DNA of 64,000 nucleotides from Allobosea sp. CRIB-10 (GCF_900112185.1 NZ_FOKP01000015.1:1-64000), one strand, 5' to 3'. Counted from the stretch's first letter, positions 15,543-26,688 are shown. A program made the numbers and translations. Notes: generated from the sequence alone by a model not told the origin.

Positions 15543-17219
15543 ATGCGGCCGTTCGGGCTTACAGCCAAGATCACAGTCCTGTTCGCGATCTTCGGGATCG
15601 CGGCTGCACTCGGTTTGGCGAGTGCGGTCAGCGGGCTCGATTCCGTCCATGAGATCGACCGAGAGGCCTTCGCCGGCCAACAGCTCGCCAACAAGGCCGC
15701 GCTGCTGTCGAGCCGGGTCGCGCAGGCTTCGCTCCTCAGCCGCTTCGACGATGCGAGCGAGCCGCGTGCAGTCCAGACGGCGCTCGACCAGCTCGACGAA
15801 GCGGTCGAACTGGTCGATTCGGCCGGCGCCAATCTGATGTCGTCGCTGCCGGTAGGTCTGTTGCAGGCCAACGCCTCGCTGGACCCGCGCATAAAAACCT
15901 TCATCGCCTTCCAGCGCGACATCGTCGATATCGGCCGGCGCGTCTCGCCCAAGGCAGCACTGATCGAAGCGTCGGCAGTCGAGGCGCGCGAGAACGTCCG
16001 CCAGATCATCGCGGCGACGGCGCGCTTGCGCGACGATCTCGACCGTCAGGCCGGACTCGCAGCCAGCCGTGCCGGCGACCTGGCGAGGAAGGTCCGGCTG
16101 CGCGTGATCCTGATCGCCGCTGGCCTGCCGCTGGCCGGCGGGCTGCTCGCGATCCTGCTGCTGCGGACCTATCTGACCCGGCCTTTGCGCGTGCTGATGG
16201 AGACCATCGCCAGCGTCACCTCCTCCGACCGGGTCGTCGAGGTGCCCTATGGCAAGCGCCGCGACGAGATCGGCCAGCTCGCCCGCACGGTACGCACGCT
16301 GAGCGAAGTCCGCGCCACACTGGTCACCCGCGATGCCGAGGCCGACCTGGCGCAGCAGCATCGGCAGCAGCGGACGGAGGAACTGCACAGGATCGCCCAG
16401 GAGTTCGAGACGCGCATCGGTCGCCTGCTCGCCGATATCGGCCGGCTGAGCGAGGGGTTGCGGGCGGCGCTCGCCGCATCCGCACTCCGAGCCGGACAGA
16501 TCTCGCATAGCGGAAGCGCTGCGGCGCAGGCCGTCGCCGGAGCTGGCGAGGAGGCGATAAGCATCGCTGATGCCGCTTTGCGGCTGGAGGAGGTGGTCGA
16601 GCAGATCAATCGCGAGGTCCGGCGCGTCTCGGAGACCGCGAGCCTCGCGACCCGGGACGCCGCCGGCACGGTCGGCCTTGTCGGCAGATTGACCGAGAAC
16701 GCCGGCAAGATCCGCGACGTCGTCCAGTTGATCGAAGCGATCGCCCGGCAGACCAACCTGCTCGCTCTCAACGCCACGATCGAGGCGGCTCGTGCCGGCA
16801 CGCATGGCCGCGGCTTCGCCATCGTCGCCAGCGAGGTCAAGGCGCTGGCGACCCAGACCGCCGACGCGACGGCGCAGATCTCGGCCCGGATCGCGACGGT
16901 GAACACGGCGCTGTCGCAGGCCGCTCAGGCGATCACCGGCATCGCCAATCGCGCCGGTGCGGTCGAGCAGGCAAGCACCGAGATCTCGACCATGGTCGCC
17001 TCGCATACCGGCCTGCTGCAGGGGCTTGGCGAGACCATCGCCCGCATCTCGGTGGTCACCGGGCAGGCCGCCAGCGCCGTGACGACGATCGCCGGCGCCA
17101 GCGTCCAGACCGCCTCCCACGCCGAGCAAGGCGCCACAGGAGCCCGTCAGCTCGACGAGCGCATCTCTGCCTTGCAGGCGGAGGCGGACGAGTTCGCCCG
17201 AAGGCTGCGCGCCGCCTGA
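15543..17219 (+). CDS. methyl-accepting chemotaxis protein
   Basis: The protein has 558 residues from ATG 15543 (GTG 15534 is possible). Transmembrane helix 1 lies near 8-28 and a periplasmic helical sensor at 30-180. Helix 2 lies near 183-208 ([20 protein letters not shown]), followed by a HAMP region at 210-262. The cytoplasmic coiled-coil signalling domain has the conserved tip [20 protein letters not shown] near 400 and [15 protein letters not shown]. It signals to CheW/CheA. No chemotaxis genes are adjacent, and the ligand is unknown. There is no C-terminal pentapeptide for CheR docking. Confidence 0.92.
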   Translation: MRPFGLTAKITVLFAIFGIAAALGLASAVSGLDSVHEIDREAFAGQQLANKAALLSSRVAQASLLSRFDDASEPRAVQTALDQLDEAVELVDSAGANLMSSLPVGLLQANASLDPRIKTFIAFQRDIVDIGRRVSPKAALIEASAVEARENVRQIIAATARLRDDLDRQAGLAASRAGDLARKVRLRVILIAAGLPLAGGLLAILLLRTYLTRPLRVLMETIASVTSSDRVVEVPYGKRRDEIGQLARTVRTLSEVRATLVTRDAEADLAQQHRQQRTEELHRIAQEFETRIGRLLADIGRLSEGLRAALAASALRAGQISHSGSAAAQAVAGAGEEAISIADAALRLEEVVEQINREVRRVSETASLATRDAAGTVGLVGRLTENAGKIRDVVQLIEAIARQTNLLALNATIEAARAGTHGRGFAIVASEVKALATQTADATAQISARIATVNTALSQAAQAITGIANRAGAVEQASTEISTMVASHTGLLQGLGETIARISVVTGQAASAVTTIAGASVQTASHAEQGATGARQLDERISALQAEADEFARRLRAA

Positions 17220-17286
17220 TCCGGCTTGCCTTGGCCGCCCGACTCGCGGCCTTGTGCGCCATGCTCAACAGCATCCGCATCCACCC

Positions 17287-18378
17287 ATGAGCTGGTCGCC
17301 GCAGCAGGACGCGGCGCTCGCCGCCGTGGCCGATTGGCTGAAGGCCGGCTCGCCGCAGCTCTTTCGCCTGTTCGGCTATGCCGGCACCGGCAAGACCACG
17401 CTCGCCCGCCACATCGCCGAGGGCGTCGACGGCACCGTCGTCTTCGCCGCGTTCACCGGCAAGGCGGCGCTGGTGCTGCGCAACAAGGGTTGCGAGGGCG
17501 CGCAGACCATCCACTCGCTGATCTACCGCTCGCGCGGGGTCGACGAGGAGAGCCCGACCTTCGTGCTCAACCGCGAGAGCACCGCCGCCAAGGCCAAGCT
17601 GATCATCATCGACGAGTGCTCGATGGTCGACGAGGAGCTCGGACGCGACCTGCTCTCCTTCGGCACGCCGGTGTTGGTGCTGGGCGATCCGGCCCAGCTC
17701 CCGCCGGTCAAGGGCGGCGGTTTCTTCACCGAGGCCGAGCCCGACGTGATGCTGACCGAGGTCCATCGCCAGGCGGCCGACAACCCGATCGTGCGCATGT
17801 CGATGATCGTGCGCGAGGGCGGGCGGCTGGAGGTCGGCGACTACGGCGCGAGCCGGATCATCCGGCGCGCCGAGATCACGCCCGAGATCGTGCTGTCGGC
17901 CGATCAGGTCCTGGTCGGCCTCAACAAGACCCGCCGGCAATACAATGCCCGCATGCGCCAGCTCATGGGCCATGTCGCCAACGTCCCGGCGGTCGGCGAG
18001 AAGCTGGTCTGCCTGCGCAACGACAAGAGCAAGGGCCTGCTCAATGGCGGCGCCTGGATCGTGCAGGAGTTGAAGACCTCGAAGAAGGGCCTCGTCACCA
18101 TGCGGGTGACGCCGGAGGACGACACCGGCGGCAAGCCGGTCAAGGTCTCGGTGCTGCCGAACTTCTTCGACGGCACCGAGGACGAGGTGCCCTGGGAACT
18201 GCGCCGCCACACCGACGAGTTCACCTTCGGCTACGCCCTCACGGTGCACAAGGCGCAGGGCTCGCAATGGGACAACATCGTCATGTTCGACGAGGCCTAC
18301 GCCTTTCGCGAGCACCGGGCGCGCTGGCTCTATACCGGCCTGACCCGCGCCGCCGAGACGATCACGGTGGTGATGTGA
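17287..18378 (+). CDS. RecD-like superfamily 1 DNA helicase (short form)
   Basis: The protein has 363 residues from ATG 17287. Walker A is GYAGTGKTT near 31-39, Walker B IIIDECSMVDEEL near 105, motif III LVLGDPAQLPPV near 133. C-terminal motifs are TVHKAQGSQWDNI near 322 and YTGLTRAAETI near the end. It lacks the N-terminal RecBCD-interaction region of full RecD and resembles the compact Dda/RecD2-like helicases also found in phages. It is presumably a 5'-3' DNA helicase. It overlaps the end of a convergent pseudogene by 17 bases. Confidence 0.88.
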   Translation: MSWSPQQDAALAAVADWLKAGSPQLFRLFGYAGTGKTTLARHIAEGVDGTVVFAAFTGKAALVLRNKGCEGAQTIHSLIYRSRGVDEESPTFVLNRESTAAKAKLIIIDECSMVDEELGRDLLSFGTPVLVLGDPAQLPPVKGGGFFTEAEPDVMLTEVHRQAADNPIVRMSMIVREGGRLEVGDYGASRIIRRAEITPEIVLSADQVLVGLNKTRRQYNARMRQLMGHVANVPAVGEKLVCLRNDKSKGLLNGGAWIVQELKTSKKGLVTMRVTPEDDTGGKPVKVSVLPNFFDGTEDEVPWELRRHTDEFTFGYALTVHKAQGSQWDNIVMFDEAYAFREHRARWLYTGLTRAAETITVVM

Positions 18379-18832
18379 GCTCCGCCAGCAGACGGGCGCG
18401 TTCGAGGTCCTTGGGGCGCCCGAACGCTTCGAGCATGCGCCTGAGCTCGTCCCGCTCGGGGATGTAAACGATCGTCGCGCCCACGGTGACCGCTTGCCGC
18501 GTCACCGGCTGGACCGGATGCCAGGTCTCGCCGACGCGATGCTCGAAGCCGGCCATGAGATCGACAGGTACGGGCGGCCCCGGCCATTTGGCCAGAACCC
18601 TGGACCTGAATAGCGGATTTGGCGGCGCCGGATAGGGTTCGATGCCTAGCTGCGGCAGAATGCGGCCGATATCGGCGACGCTGAGCAAGACATCAACATC
18701 CGCGACCGTGATGGGCGTCGCGCCATGCAGGGCTGCTGCGGCGCTGGCAATGATCCACTAGGGATCGCGCGCCGTGGTCATGATCGCGGCAACGGAACCG
18801 AGGGTCTCGACTAAGGGGGCAGGCAGGCTCAT
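18362..18832 (-). pseudogene. nucleotidyltransferase-like gene with one in-frame amber stop
   Basis: The reading frame from ATG 18832 to 18362 would give 156 residues. Codon 25 (18760-18758) is TAG, directly before a TGG codon, where a Trp fits the context: the protein would read ARDP-W-WIIASAAAALHG. The downstream part keeps the nucleotidyltransferase signature (ASAAAALHG, then ADVDVLLSV with its Asp-x-Asp pair) and runs open to the end (PKDLERARLLAELTSPP). This looks like a recent single-base loss, TGG to TAG. A sequencing error is possible. An internal restart would lose part of the fold. Confidence 0.7.
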
Positions 18833-18982
18833 GGCCGCTTATAGCAGCGCCCGAACGGTTGCGACGAGGCCCGCGCCAGACCGTCACGGTAGATTGGAAT
18901 TGCGCATAGCGCTGCTGGCGGAGAAGAATTTTCTTGGTATGCGATGGGCTCGTGCTAGCCCGGCAATGCATCGGAACCTGAG

Positions 18983-20167
18983 ATGATCGCAGCTTCGACC
19001 TTCGACTTGCATATCGACCGCCGCGGCAGCAACTGCGCCAAATGGGACAAGATGGAAGCGATCTACGGCGTGCCTGCCTCCGAGGGCATCGCCATGTGGG
19101 TCGCCGACATGGATTTCCGCCCGCCGGCTTGCGTCCAGGCCGCGGTCGAGGCGATGGCCGCCCATGGCGTCTACGGCTATTTTGGCGACGAGAAGACCAA
19201 TAGCGATGCGATCCGCTGGTGGATGCAGGAGCGCCATGGCTGGGAGGTCGCAGCGGATGCGATCTTCACCACGCACGGTCTGGTCAACGGTACCGCGCTC
19301 TGCGTCGACGCCTATACCAGGCCGGGCGACGGTGTCGTGCTGATGACCCCGGTCTATCACGCCTTCGCCCGCGTCATCAAAGCTGCCGGCCGCGAGGTCG
19401 TCGAATGCCGGCTCGCCCAGGAGGACGGCCGCTACGTCCTCGACATCGCCGCCTGGGATGCGCAGATGACCGGCAAGGAGACAATGCTGATCCTGTGCTC
19501 GCCGCATAATCCGGGCGGGCGGGTCTGGACCCGCGACGAGCTCCGCCAGATCGCCGATTTCTGCGTTCGCCACGACCTGATCCTGGTCTCGGACGAGATC
19601 CATCACGATCTGGTCATGCCCGGCTACAAGCACACGGTCATGGCCAATGCCGCGCCGGAGATCATCGATCGCCTGGTGATGATGACGGCGACGACCAAGA
19701 CCTTCAACATCGCCGGCGCCCATGTCGGCAACGTCATCATCCCCGACGAGGCGCTGCGCGCGCCCTTCCGCGCCCGGATGAACGCGCTCGGCATCTCCCC
19801 GAATTCCTTCGGCATGGAGATGTCGACCGCTGCCTACAGCAAGGAGGGCGCCGCCTGGGTCGACGCGCTGACCGCCTATCTCGACGGCAATCGCCGGCTC
19901 TTCGACGAGGCGATCAACGCCATCCCCGGCCTGCGCTCGATGCCGCTGGAGGCGACCTATCTCGCCTGGGTCGATTTCTCCGGCACCGGCATGGAGCCGA
20001 AGGATTTCGTCGCCCGCGTGGAGAAGCAGGCGAAGATCGCGGTCAACCATGGCAACAGCTTCGGCGCCGGCGGCGACAGCTTCCTGCGCTTCAACCTCGC
20101 GACGCAGCGCGCGGTGGTGGTCGAGGCTGTCGAGCGCCTGCGGAAGGCCTTTGCCGACCTTCAGTGA
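18983..20167 (+). CDS. patB: PatB/MalY-type PLP enzyme, putative cystathionine beta-lyase
   Basis: The protein has 394 residues. The fold type I aminotransferase pattern is complete: AMWVADMDFRPP near 36, NPGG (CSPHNPGGRVW) near 174, SDEIHHDL near 200, and the PLP lysine in TATTKTFNIAG near 238. The WVADMDF and SDEIHHDL blocks are typical of the MalY/PatB C-S lyases, which release homocysteine or sulfide, pyruvate and ammonia from cystathionine or cysteine. It is cytosolic. No maltose or methionine regulator is adjacent, so the physiological role is open. Confidence 0.87.
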   Translation: MIAASTFDLHIDRRGSNCAKWDKMEAIYGVPASEGIAMWVADMDFRPPACVQAAVEAMAAHGVYGYFGDEKTNSDAIRWWMQERHGWEVAADAIFTTHGLVNGTALCVDAYTRPGDGVVLMTPVYHAFARVIKAAGREVVECRLAQEDGRYVLDIAAWDAQMTGKETMLILCSPHNPGGRVWTRDELRQIADFCVRHDLILVSDEIHHDLVMPGYKHTVMANAAPEIIDRLVMMTATTKTFNIAGAHVGNVIIPDEALRAPFRARMNALGISPNSFGMEMSTAAYSKEGAAWVDALTAYLDGNRRLFDEAINAIPGLRSMPLEATYLAWVDFSGTGMEPKDFVARVEKQAKIAVNHGNSFGAGGDSFLRFNLATQRAVVVEAVERLRKAFADLQ

Positions 20168-20208
20168 GCAAAGGCTGCGGCGAGCTTTGAGCTCGCCGCT
20201 CGCCGGTC

Positions 20209-20967
20209 TCACAGCCGCTGTGAGGTCGTGCCCTTGGCGATGATCGGGCCCGTCGGGCGGCCGGTCGGCGAGCCGCTGGCAGGCTCCAGCGTGATCTCGA
20301 AGAGCTGATCCCGACCGAGCGGCAGATTGTCGAGCCGCAGCGGCGTCGAGCGGGCCCGATCGATCAGGCCGACAGAGCGCGGGCCGACAGCGCGGTCCCA
20401 CAGGGTCCAGATCTCCAGCGCCTTGCCGGCCGGCACGTCGATGCTCTGCAGCGGCAGCATCTCGACGCGCCCATCGGCGAAGGTGTTGACCACGGCGGCG
20501 GCGATATTGCTGTCGGTCAGGAGCACCGCGACCATCAAGGGCTGGCGTTTGGCGCGATCGAGTGCGCCGAAGAGGCCGACCGCGAGCAGCACGGTCGCCA
20601 GCGCGCCGGCAAAAGCCGCGCCGCGCCAGACGAACAGGCTGTTCCACCAGTCGGCGAAGCGGCTGGTGCGGGCTGTAGCCGGGCGCGGCGCCGTCACTGA
20701 TGCGGAGGCGGACGGCTGGATCAAGCCCGCCAACCCGGCCTCGATCCGGGACCAGAGATCGGCGGGAGGCGTGATCGGTGGGGCAGTCGCATCGAGCGCG
20801 GCGAAATGCCGGCGCCAGCGCTCGACCGAGGCGGCGAAATCGCGATCCGTGTCGAGACGGCGTTCGACCGCCGCGAGTTCCGCCCCGTCGAGCAGGCCGA
20901 GCACATACTCGCCTGCGAGCGCGTCGCGTTCCGGCGGGCTGAGCTGATCGTCGCGGGAGGGGCTCAT
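20209..20967 (-). CDS. RskA-type anti-sigma factor
   Basis: The protein has 252 residues from ATG 20967, which overlaps the sigma factor stop (ATGA). The N-terminal anti-sigma zinc-independent domain includes LSPPERDALAGEYVLGLLD; one membrane segment lies near 122-145 (GAAFAGALATVLLAVGLFGA). The periplasmic RskA domain ends with KALEIWTLWD and ITLEPASGSPTGRPTGP, the family hallmark. It holds the co-transcribed ECF sigma factor inactive at the membrane until a signal triggers its proteolysis (family knowledge). Confidence 0.9.
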   Translation of the reverse strand: MSPSRDDQLSPPERDALAGEYVLGLLDGAELAAVERRLDTDRDFAASVERWRRHFAALDATAPPITPPADLWSRIEAGLAGLIQPSASASVTAPRPATARTSRFADWWNSLFVWRGAAFAGALATVLLAVGLFGALDRAKRQPLMVAVLLTDSNIAAAVVNTFADGRVEMLPLQSIDVPAGKALEIWTLWDRAVGPRSVGLIDRARSTPLRLDNLPLGRDQLFEITLEPASGSPTGRPTGPIIAKGTTSQRL

Positions 20968-21527
20968 CCGAGGCACTCCTTCAAAGAGAGCAGCGAACGG
21001 CGAATCCAGGACTTCACGGTGCCGAGTGGCAGCTTGAGGCGACCGGCGATCTCGCCATGGGTGAGGCCCTGCACGAAGGCGAGCAGCACGAGGCCGCGCC
21101 GCTGCGGCGACAGCGTCTCCAGGCAAGCTCGCAGCGCGCTGGCGTCAGACAGTTTCGCCATCACCGTTTCCGGATCGTCCTCCTCGCTCGCGGTCTCCTC
21201 GGCGATCGGCGTGTCGCTGGCTTCGGTGCGCTTCTCGTCGCGCAGGATCGAGAGCGCGCGGTTGCGCAGGATCGCGTAGATCCAGCTCAGGCCGGCGCCG
21301 CGCTCGGGATCGAAGCGGCCGGCATGCCTGAAGATCAGCACGAACGCATCCTGCACCGCTTCCTCCGCCAGAGCGCGGCGCTTCAAGAGACGCTGCGCCA
21401 CACCGAGCATACGCGGCGACTCGGCCTCGTAGATGCGGCGGAGCGCTGATTTATCGCCCGCGGCACAGGCGAGCAGCGCGGCTTCGATCTCGCCGTGCTC
21501 TCCTGGTTGCTTCACCTCGGTCGCCAT
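20964..21527 (-). CDS. RNA polymerase sigma factor, ECF family (SigK-like)
   Basis: The protein has 187 residues from ATG 21527. Region 2 includes the helix RRALAEEAVQDAFVLIFRHA and GLSWIYAILRNRALSILRDE. Region 4 includes LSPQRRGLVLLAFVQGLTHG followed by EIAGRLKLPLGTVKSWIRRSL. An acidic linker (EETASEEDDPETV) separates them. Pairing with an RskA anti-sigma factor places it near the SigK/ECF19 group. It is divergent from a secreted DUF4394 gene that is a likely target. Confidence 0.92.
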   Translation of the reverse strand: MATEVKQPGEHGEIEAALLACAAGDKSALRRIYEAESPRMLGVAQRLLKRRALAEEAVQDAFVLIFRHAGRFDPERGAGLSWIYAILRNRALSILRDEKRTEASDTPIAEETASEEDDPETVMAKLSDASALRACLETLSPQRRGLVLLAFVQGLTHGEIAGRLKLPLGTVKSWIRRSLLSLKECLG

Positions 21528-21628
21528 CCATCTCCCCGGTATCCGGCCGTCCTCGCGAGAGCAGCGGCCCATTGTTACGCGATGCCTGCCGCCTTGGATG
21601 CAGGCCGCGGCTTTTATTTTTTCCTCCG

Positions 21629-21654
21629 CATCCGGTCTTGAGACTCGCCGCTAT
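21629..21654 (+). promoter_or_regulatory. candidate ECF promoter for the DUF4394 gene
   Basis: CATCCG (21629-21634) is followed after 14 bases by CGCTAT (21649-21654), about 75 bases before the DUF4394 start. CATCC-type -35 elements are reported for SigK-like ECF factors, but the spacing and the -10 are only approximate, so this is a weak call. Confidence 0.3.
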
Positions 21655-21728
21655 CCGCCATGGGTGCCGCGCCGCAGCAGGCGTCGGCCAGCCCTTCAGA
21701 GATCGCGACACGAACCGGAGGACATCAC

Positions 21729-22517
21729 ATGACCAAGGCTCGCAACCTACTTCTCGCTTCCACCATTCTCAGCGCGGCTTTCGCGGCGACTGCAGCCCAG
21801 GCCGGCACGCTCGCCGTCCTGACCGGCGACGACACGCTCACCATGGTCGACACCGCGACCCAAAAGGCCGGCAAGTCGATGAAGGTCAGCGGCATCAATG
21901 GCAAGATCGCCGGCATCGACGTCCGCCCCGCCGACGGCATGCTCTATGCGCTAGCCACCGACGGCACGATCTACACGGTCGACAAGGCCGGCAAGGCGAC
22001 AATGAAGTCGAAGATGGACACGGTGCTCTCGGCCAGCACGATGGCGACGGTCGATTTCAACCCGGCCGCTGATCGTCTGCGCGTCATCGGCGCCGACGGC
22101 ACCAATCTTCGCGTCAATGTCGACGACGGCAAGACCACGGTCGACGGTAAGCTGAAATTCGCCGAGACCGACATGCACAAGGGCGAGACGCCGATGGTCG
22201 TCGCCGGTGCTTACAGCAATTCGGTCAAGGGTACCAAGGAGACGGCGCTCTACGACATCGACGGCAAGATCGGCGGGCTGTTGAAGCAGGCGCCGCCGAA
22301 TGACGGCGTGCTCGGCGCGATCGGCAAGCTCGGCATCACCCCGAAGGCGATCGCCTTCGATATCGAGACGGCGGCCGACGGCAGCAATACCGGCTGGCTG
22401 GTGGCCGATGGCGGCCTCTACAAGCTCGACATCACCACCGGCAAGGCCGCGATGGTCGGCAAGATCGGCGGGCTGAGCGCGCCGGTGCGCGATGTCGCGG
22501 CGCTGCCGGCGATGTGA
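21729..22517 (+). CDS. secreted DUF4394 domain protein
   Basis: The protein has 262 residues from ATG 21729. The signal peptide is at 1-25 (LLASTILSAAFAATAAQAG). The mature part carries the repeated pattern of DUF4394: LTGDDTLTMVDT, IAGIDVRPADGMLYAL, VDFNPAADRLRVIGADGTNLRVNVDDGKT (here given in pieces) and a closing GLSAPVRDVAALPA. The family is predicted to form a beta-propeller-like domain of unknown function. It is divergent from the ECF sigma/RskA pair and probably belongs to its regulon. Confidence 0.88.
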   Translation: MTKARNLLLASTILSAAFAATAAQAGTLAVLTGDDTLTMVDTATQKAGKSMKVSGINGKIAGIDVRPADGMLYALATDGTIYTVDKAGKATMKSKMDTVLSASTMATVDFNPAADRLRVIGADGTNLRVNVDDGKTTVDGKLKFAETDMHKGETPMVVAGAYSNSVKGTKETALYDIDGKIGGLLKQAPPNDGVLGAIGKLGITPKAIAFDIETAADGSNTGWLVADGGLYKLDITTGKAAMVGKIGGLSAPVRDVAALPAM

Positions 22518-22543
22518 GCTGAGGGCGTCTTTCGACCTGCAGG

Positions 22544-22577
22544 AGGCCGCCGTTCGTCAGGGAGCGGCGGCCTTTTG
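22544..22577 (+). terminator. rho-independent terminator after the DUF4394 gene
   Basis: GGCCGCCG (22545-22552) and CGGCGGCC (22565-22572) form an 8-bp GC stem with a 12-base loop, followed by TTTT. It starts 27 bases after the stop codon. Confidence 0.7.
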
Positions 22578-22667
22578 CATTGCGCAAGGAGTGAGCTGGC
22601 GGTCGGGCTTTCGCCATAGTTGCAGTGGACTTTGCGAGCGGCGACGCAGGATGGCGGAGGCGAGGGC

Positions 22668-24116
<1,449 letters not shown>

Positions 24117-24118
24117 GC

Positions 24119-25363
24119 ATGGCCGCCGACGACGATGATTGCGAACGGATGACGCCCTCGCGCCGGGCCGTGCTCGGCGCGGCCAGCGCGCTCTTTGCCT
24201 GGTCCTATATGCCGAAATTTGCCCATGCGGCGGCTGGATCGCGCGATTCCCGCTTTCTGCTGGTGGTGCTGCGCGGCGCGCTCGACGGGCTCTCCGCCGT
24301 GCCGCCGCTCGGCGACCCCGCTTACGCTGATCTGCGCGAGGGCATCGCGCTCGCCAAGGACGGGCCGGAGGCGGCGCTGCCGCTCGACGGCTTCTTCTAC
24401 CTGCATCCGGCGATGCCGAACCTGGCGCGACTCTACGCTGGCGGGCAGGCGGCAATCGTCCATGCCAGCGCTACCGGCTATCGCGAGCGTTCGCATTTCG
24501 ACGGGCAGGACGTGCTGGAGAGCGGGCAAAGTGGGCCGGGCAAGACCGAGAGCGGCTGGCTCAACCGGCTGATCGCCAGCCTGCCGCCGGGCGAGGCGGT
24601 CTCGCGCCATGGTGCGCTCGGCGTCGGGGTCGTTCCGCCGCTGGTGGTGCGGGGCCAGGCGCCGGTGCTCGGCTGGGCGCCGCCGCGCATGGCGCGGGCC
24701 GGCGCCGATCTCGTCCAGCGTCTCGGCGATCTCTATGGCGAGCGCGATCCCGCTTTGGCGCTGGTGCTGAAGCGGGCGATCGAGACCGAACTGATCGCGT
24801 CCAGGCAGGGCGCCGAGCAGCCGCGTGGCGGCGGCGGACCCGACAGCGCCGAGGGCATGAAGCGTATCGCCGAGGGCGCGGCTCGGCTGGTCGGCGCCGA
24901 GGATGGCCCGCGCATCGCCGCGCTGGCGTTCGAGGGCTGGGACACGCATGCCAATGAGGGCGGCGCCAAGGGGCGCCTTGCCAATCTGCTCGGCGGGCTC
25001 GACGGTGCGCTCGCGACCTTCGAAAGCGGGCTGAAACCCGTCTGGAAGGATACGGTGGTGATGGTGGTCACCGAGTTCGGCCGCACCGCCCGCGTCAACG
25101 GCACGGTCGGCACCGATCACGGCACCGGCACGGTCGCCTTCCTGGTCGGCGGCGCGGTCAGGGGCAGGCGGATGATCGTCGACTGGCCCGGCCTCAACCC
25201 GGAGCAGCTGCACGAGCAGCGCGACCTCAGGCCGACCACCGACATCCGCGCGGTTGCGAAGGGCGTCATTGCCGACCTCTTCGGGCTCTCGGGGCCTGTG
25301 CTGGCCGAGAAGGTGTTCCCCGGCACCGGCGGGCTCGCGCCGATGCAGGGTTTGGTGGTTTAG
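24119..25363 (+). CDS. DUF1501 domain protein, Tat-type exported
   Basis: The protein has 414 residues from ATG 24119, seven bases after a GGAGG site; an overlapping GTG at 24113 is possible. A twin-arginine-like signal (PSRRAVLGAASALFAWSY) precedes an alkaline-phosphatase-like DUF1501 fold. Its motifs include FLLVVLRGALDGLS, YRERSHFDGQDVLESG, EGWDTHANEGG and VTEFGRTARVNGTVGTDHGT. It is probably a folded periplasmic protein partnered with the DUF1800 protein encoded just upstream. Its activity is unknown. Confidence 0.88.
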   Translation: MAADDDDCERMTPSRRAVLGAASALFAWSYMPKFAHAAAGSRDSRFLLVVLRGALDGLSAVPPLGDPAYADLREGIALAKDGPEAALPLDGFFYLHPAMPNLARLYAGGQAAIVHASATGYRERSHFDGQDVLESGQSGPGKTESGWLNRLIASLPPGEAVSRHGALGVGVVPPLVVRGQAPVLGWAPPRMARAGADLVQRLGDLYGERDPALALVLKRAIETELIASRQGAEQPRGGGGPDSAEGMKRIAEGAARLVGAEDGPRIAALAFEGWDTHANEGGAKGRLANLLGGLDGALATFESGLKPVWKDTVVMVVTEFGRTARVNGTVGTDHGTGTVAFLVGGAVRGRRMIVDWPGLNPEQLHEQRDLRPTTDIRAVAKGVIADLFGLSGPVLAEKVFPGTGGLAPMQGLVV

Positions 25364-25398
25364 CTTCCTTCTCCCCTCGAGGGGAAGGAAGAGCAGGC

Positions 25399-26001
25399 TC
25401 AAGCCCAGGCGCGGCTCTTGAGCTTCTCCTCATAGGCGGCGATCTTGCTCGACTTCTCCATGGTGAGGCCGATGTCGTCGAGGCCGTTGAGCAGGCAATG
25501 CTTGCGGAACGGGTCGATCTCGAAGCGGATCTCGCCGCCATCCGGACCCTTGATGCTCTGGTTGACCAGATCGACGGTCAGCGTCGCGTTCGAGCCGCGG
25601 TCGGCGTCGTCGAACAGCTTCTCGAGGTCTTCCTGGCTGACCACGATCGGCAGGATGCCGTTCTTGAAGCAGTTATTGTAGAAGATGTCGGCGAAGCTGG
25701 TGGAGATCACGCAGCGAATGCCGAAATCGAGCAGGGCCCAGGGCGCGTGCTCGCGCGAGGAGCCGCAGCCGAAATTGTCGCCGGCGACCAGGATCTCCGA
25801 CTTGCGATAGGCCGGCTGGTTCAGAACGAAATCAGGGTTCTCCGAGCCATCCTCCTTGTAGCGCATCTCCGAGAACAGCGCGGTGCCCAGCCCGGTGCGC
25901 TTGATCGTCTTCAGATATTGCTTGGGGATGATCATGTCGGTGTCGACATTGATCACCTTCAGCGGGGCGGGGGTCGAGGTCAGGGTGGTGAAGGGCTGCA
26001 T
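25399..26001 (-). CDS. leuD: 3-isopropylmalate dehydratase small subunit
   Basis: The protein has 200 residues. It has the conserved [20 protein letters not shown] start and the swivelling-domain motif [17 protein letters not shown] near 75-91. With LeuC it isomerises 2-isopropylmalate to 3-isopropylmalate in leucine synthesis. leuC lies 1.4 kb upstream in the same direction, separated by three genes. Length is normal for the family. Confidence 0.96.
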   Translation of the reverse strand: MQPFTTLTSTPAPLKVINVDTDMIIPKQYLKTIKRTGLGTALFSEMRYKEDGSENPDFVLNQPAYRKSEILVAGDNFGCGSSREHAPWALLDFGIRCVISTSFADIFYNNCFKNGILPIVVSQEDLEKLFDDADRGSNATLTVDLVNQSIKGPDGGEIRFEIDPFRKHCLLNGLDDIGLTMEKSSKIAAYEEKLKSRAWA

Positions 26002-26050
26002 GGCGGATACTCCGGCAGGTCTTGTCTAGTCAGGTTGGGGCACGGCTCAA

Positions 26051-26683
26051 TCAGAGCTGCGCCGTCAGGAGCTTGAAGCTGGCGAAGGTGAAGAAGGCTG
26101 CGAGGCAGGCTTCTGCGCGGCGGCGGATCCTGCGGTAGCCCGCCACCATCGAGGCAGTCGAGAACAGGTAGGCATAGGTCTGGTTGATCGCGAGCGAGAT
26201 CGTCAGGCATCCCAAGATGATGGCGTAGAGCACCACCGCCGGCGTTTCTGGCCTGAGGCCGAGCGCGATGATCGCCGTCCAGCTCAGGATCGCCTTCGGG
26301 TTGGTGAGGTGCATCAGGTAGCCGCGCAGATAGAGCCGGCGGCCCGAGAGGCCGGCTTTCGGCGGCGGCATCTCCGCCTGCATGGCCGAGCGGGCCGAGC
26401 GCCAGGCCAGGAACAGGAGATAGAGCCCTCCGACGATCTTGATGGCGTAGAGTGCCCCGGGATGGGCGACGATCAGTGCGGTGACGCCGACCGCGGCGAG
26501 GACGCCCCAGGTCAGCGATCCCGTGGTGACGCCGAGCGCCAGCGTCATCCCGGCCTTCCGGCCATGCTCCATCGAGGTCGCCATCACCTGGAGATTGCTC
26601 GGCCCGGGGCTGGCGACGGCGATGAAGAAGGCCGAGAAGACCAGGGCAAGGTCAGGCAGGTGGCGGATCAGTTCGTCGAGCAT
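26051..26683 (-). CDS. LysE family translocator
   Basis: The protein has 210 residues. Motifs are VASPGPSNLQVMATSMEHGR and LTNPKAILSWTAII, with six hydrophobic segments. It is an inner-membrane exporter of amino acids or related compounds, substrate unknown. It lies between leuD and the metallopeptidase gene on the same strand, six bases from the latter, and may be co-transcribed with the leu genes. Export of excess branched-chain amino acid is conceivable but only inferred from position. Confidence 0.88.
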   Translation of the reverse strand: MLDELIRHLPDLALVFSAFFIAVASPGPSNLQVMATSMEHGRKAGMTLALGVTTGSLTWGVLAAVGVTALIVAHPGALYAIKIVGGLYLLFLAWRSARSAMQAEMPPPKAGLSGRRLYLRGYLMHLTNPKAILSWTAIIALGLRPETPAVVLYAIILGCLTISLAINQTYAYLFSTASMVAGYRRIRRRAEACLAAFFTFASFKLLTAQL

Positions 26684-26688
26684 GTCTC

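Noticed and set aside
15438-17129. Long minus-strand frame opposite the chemotaxis receptor
   Set aside because: No motifs, and it covers the receptor whose HAMP and signalling tip are unmistakable.
20179-20197. GGCGAGCT/AGCTCGCC stem between patB and the anti-sigma gene considered as a bidirectional terminator
   Set aside because: The stem is good but has a three-base loop and no T-run on either side, so evidence is insufficient.
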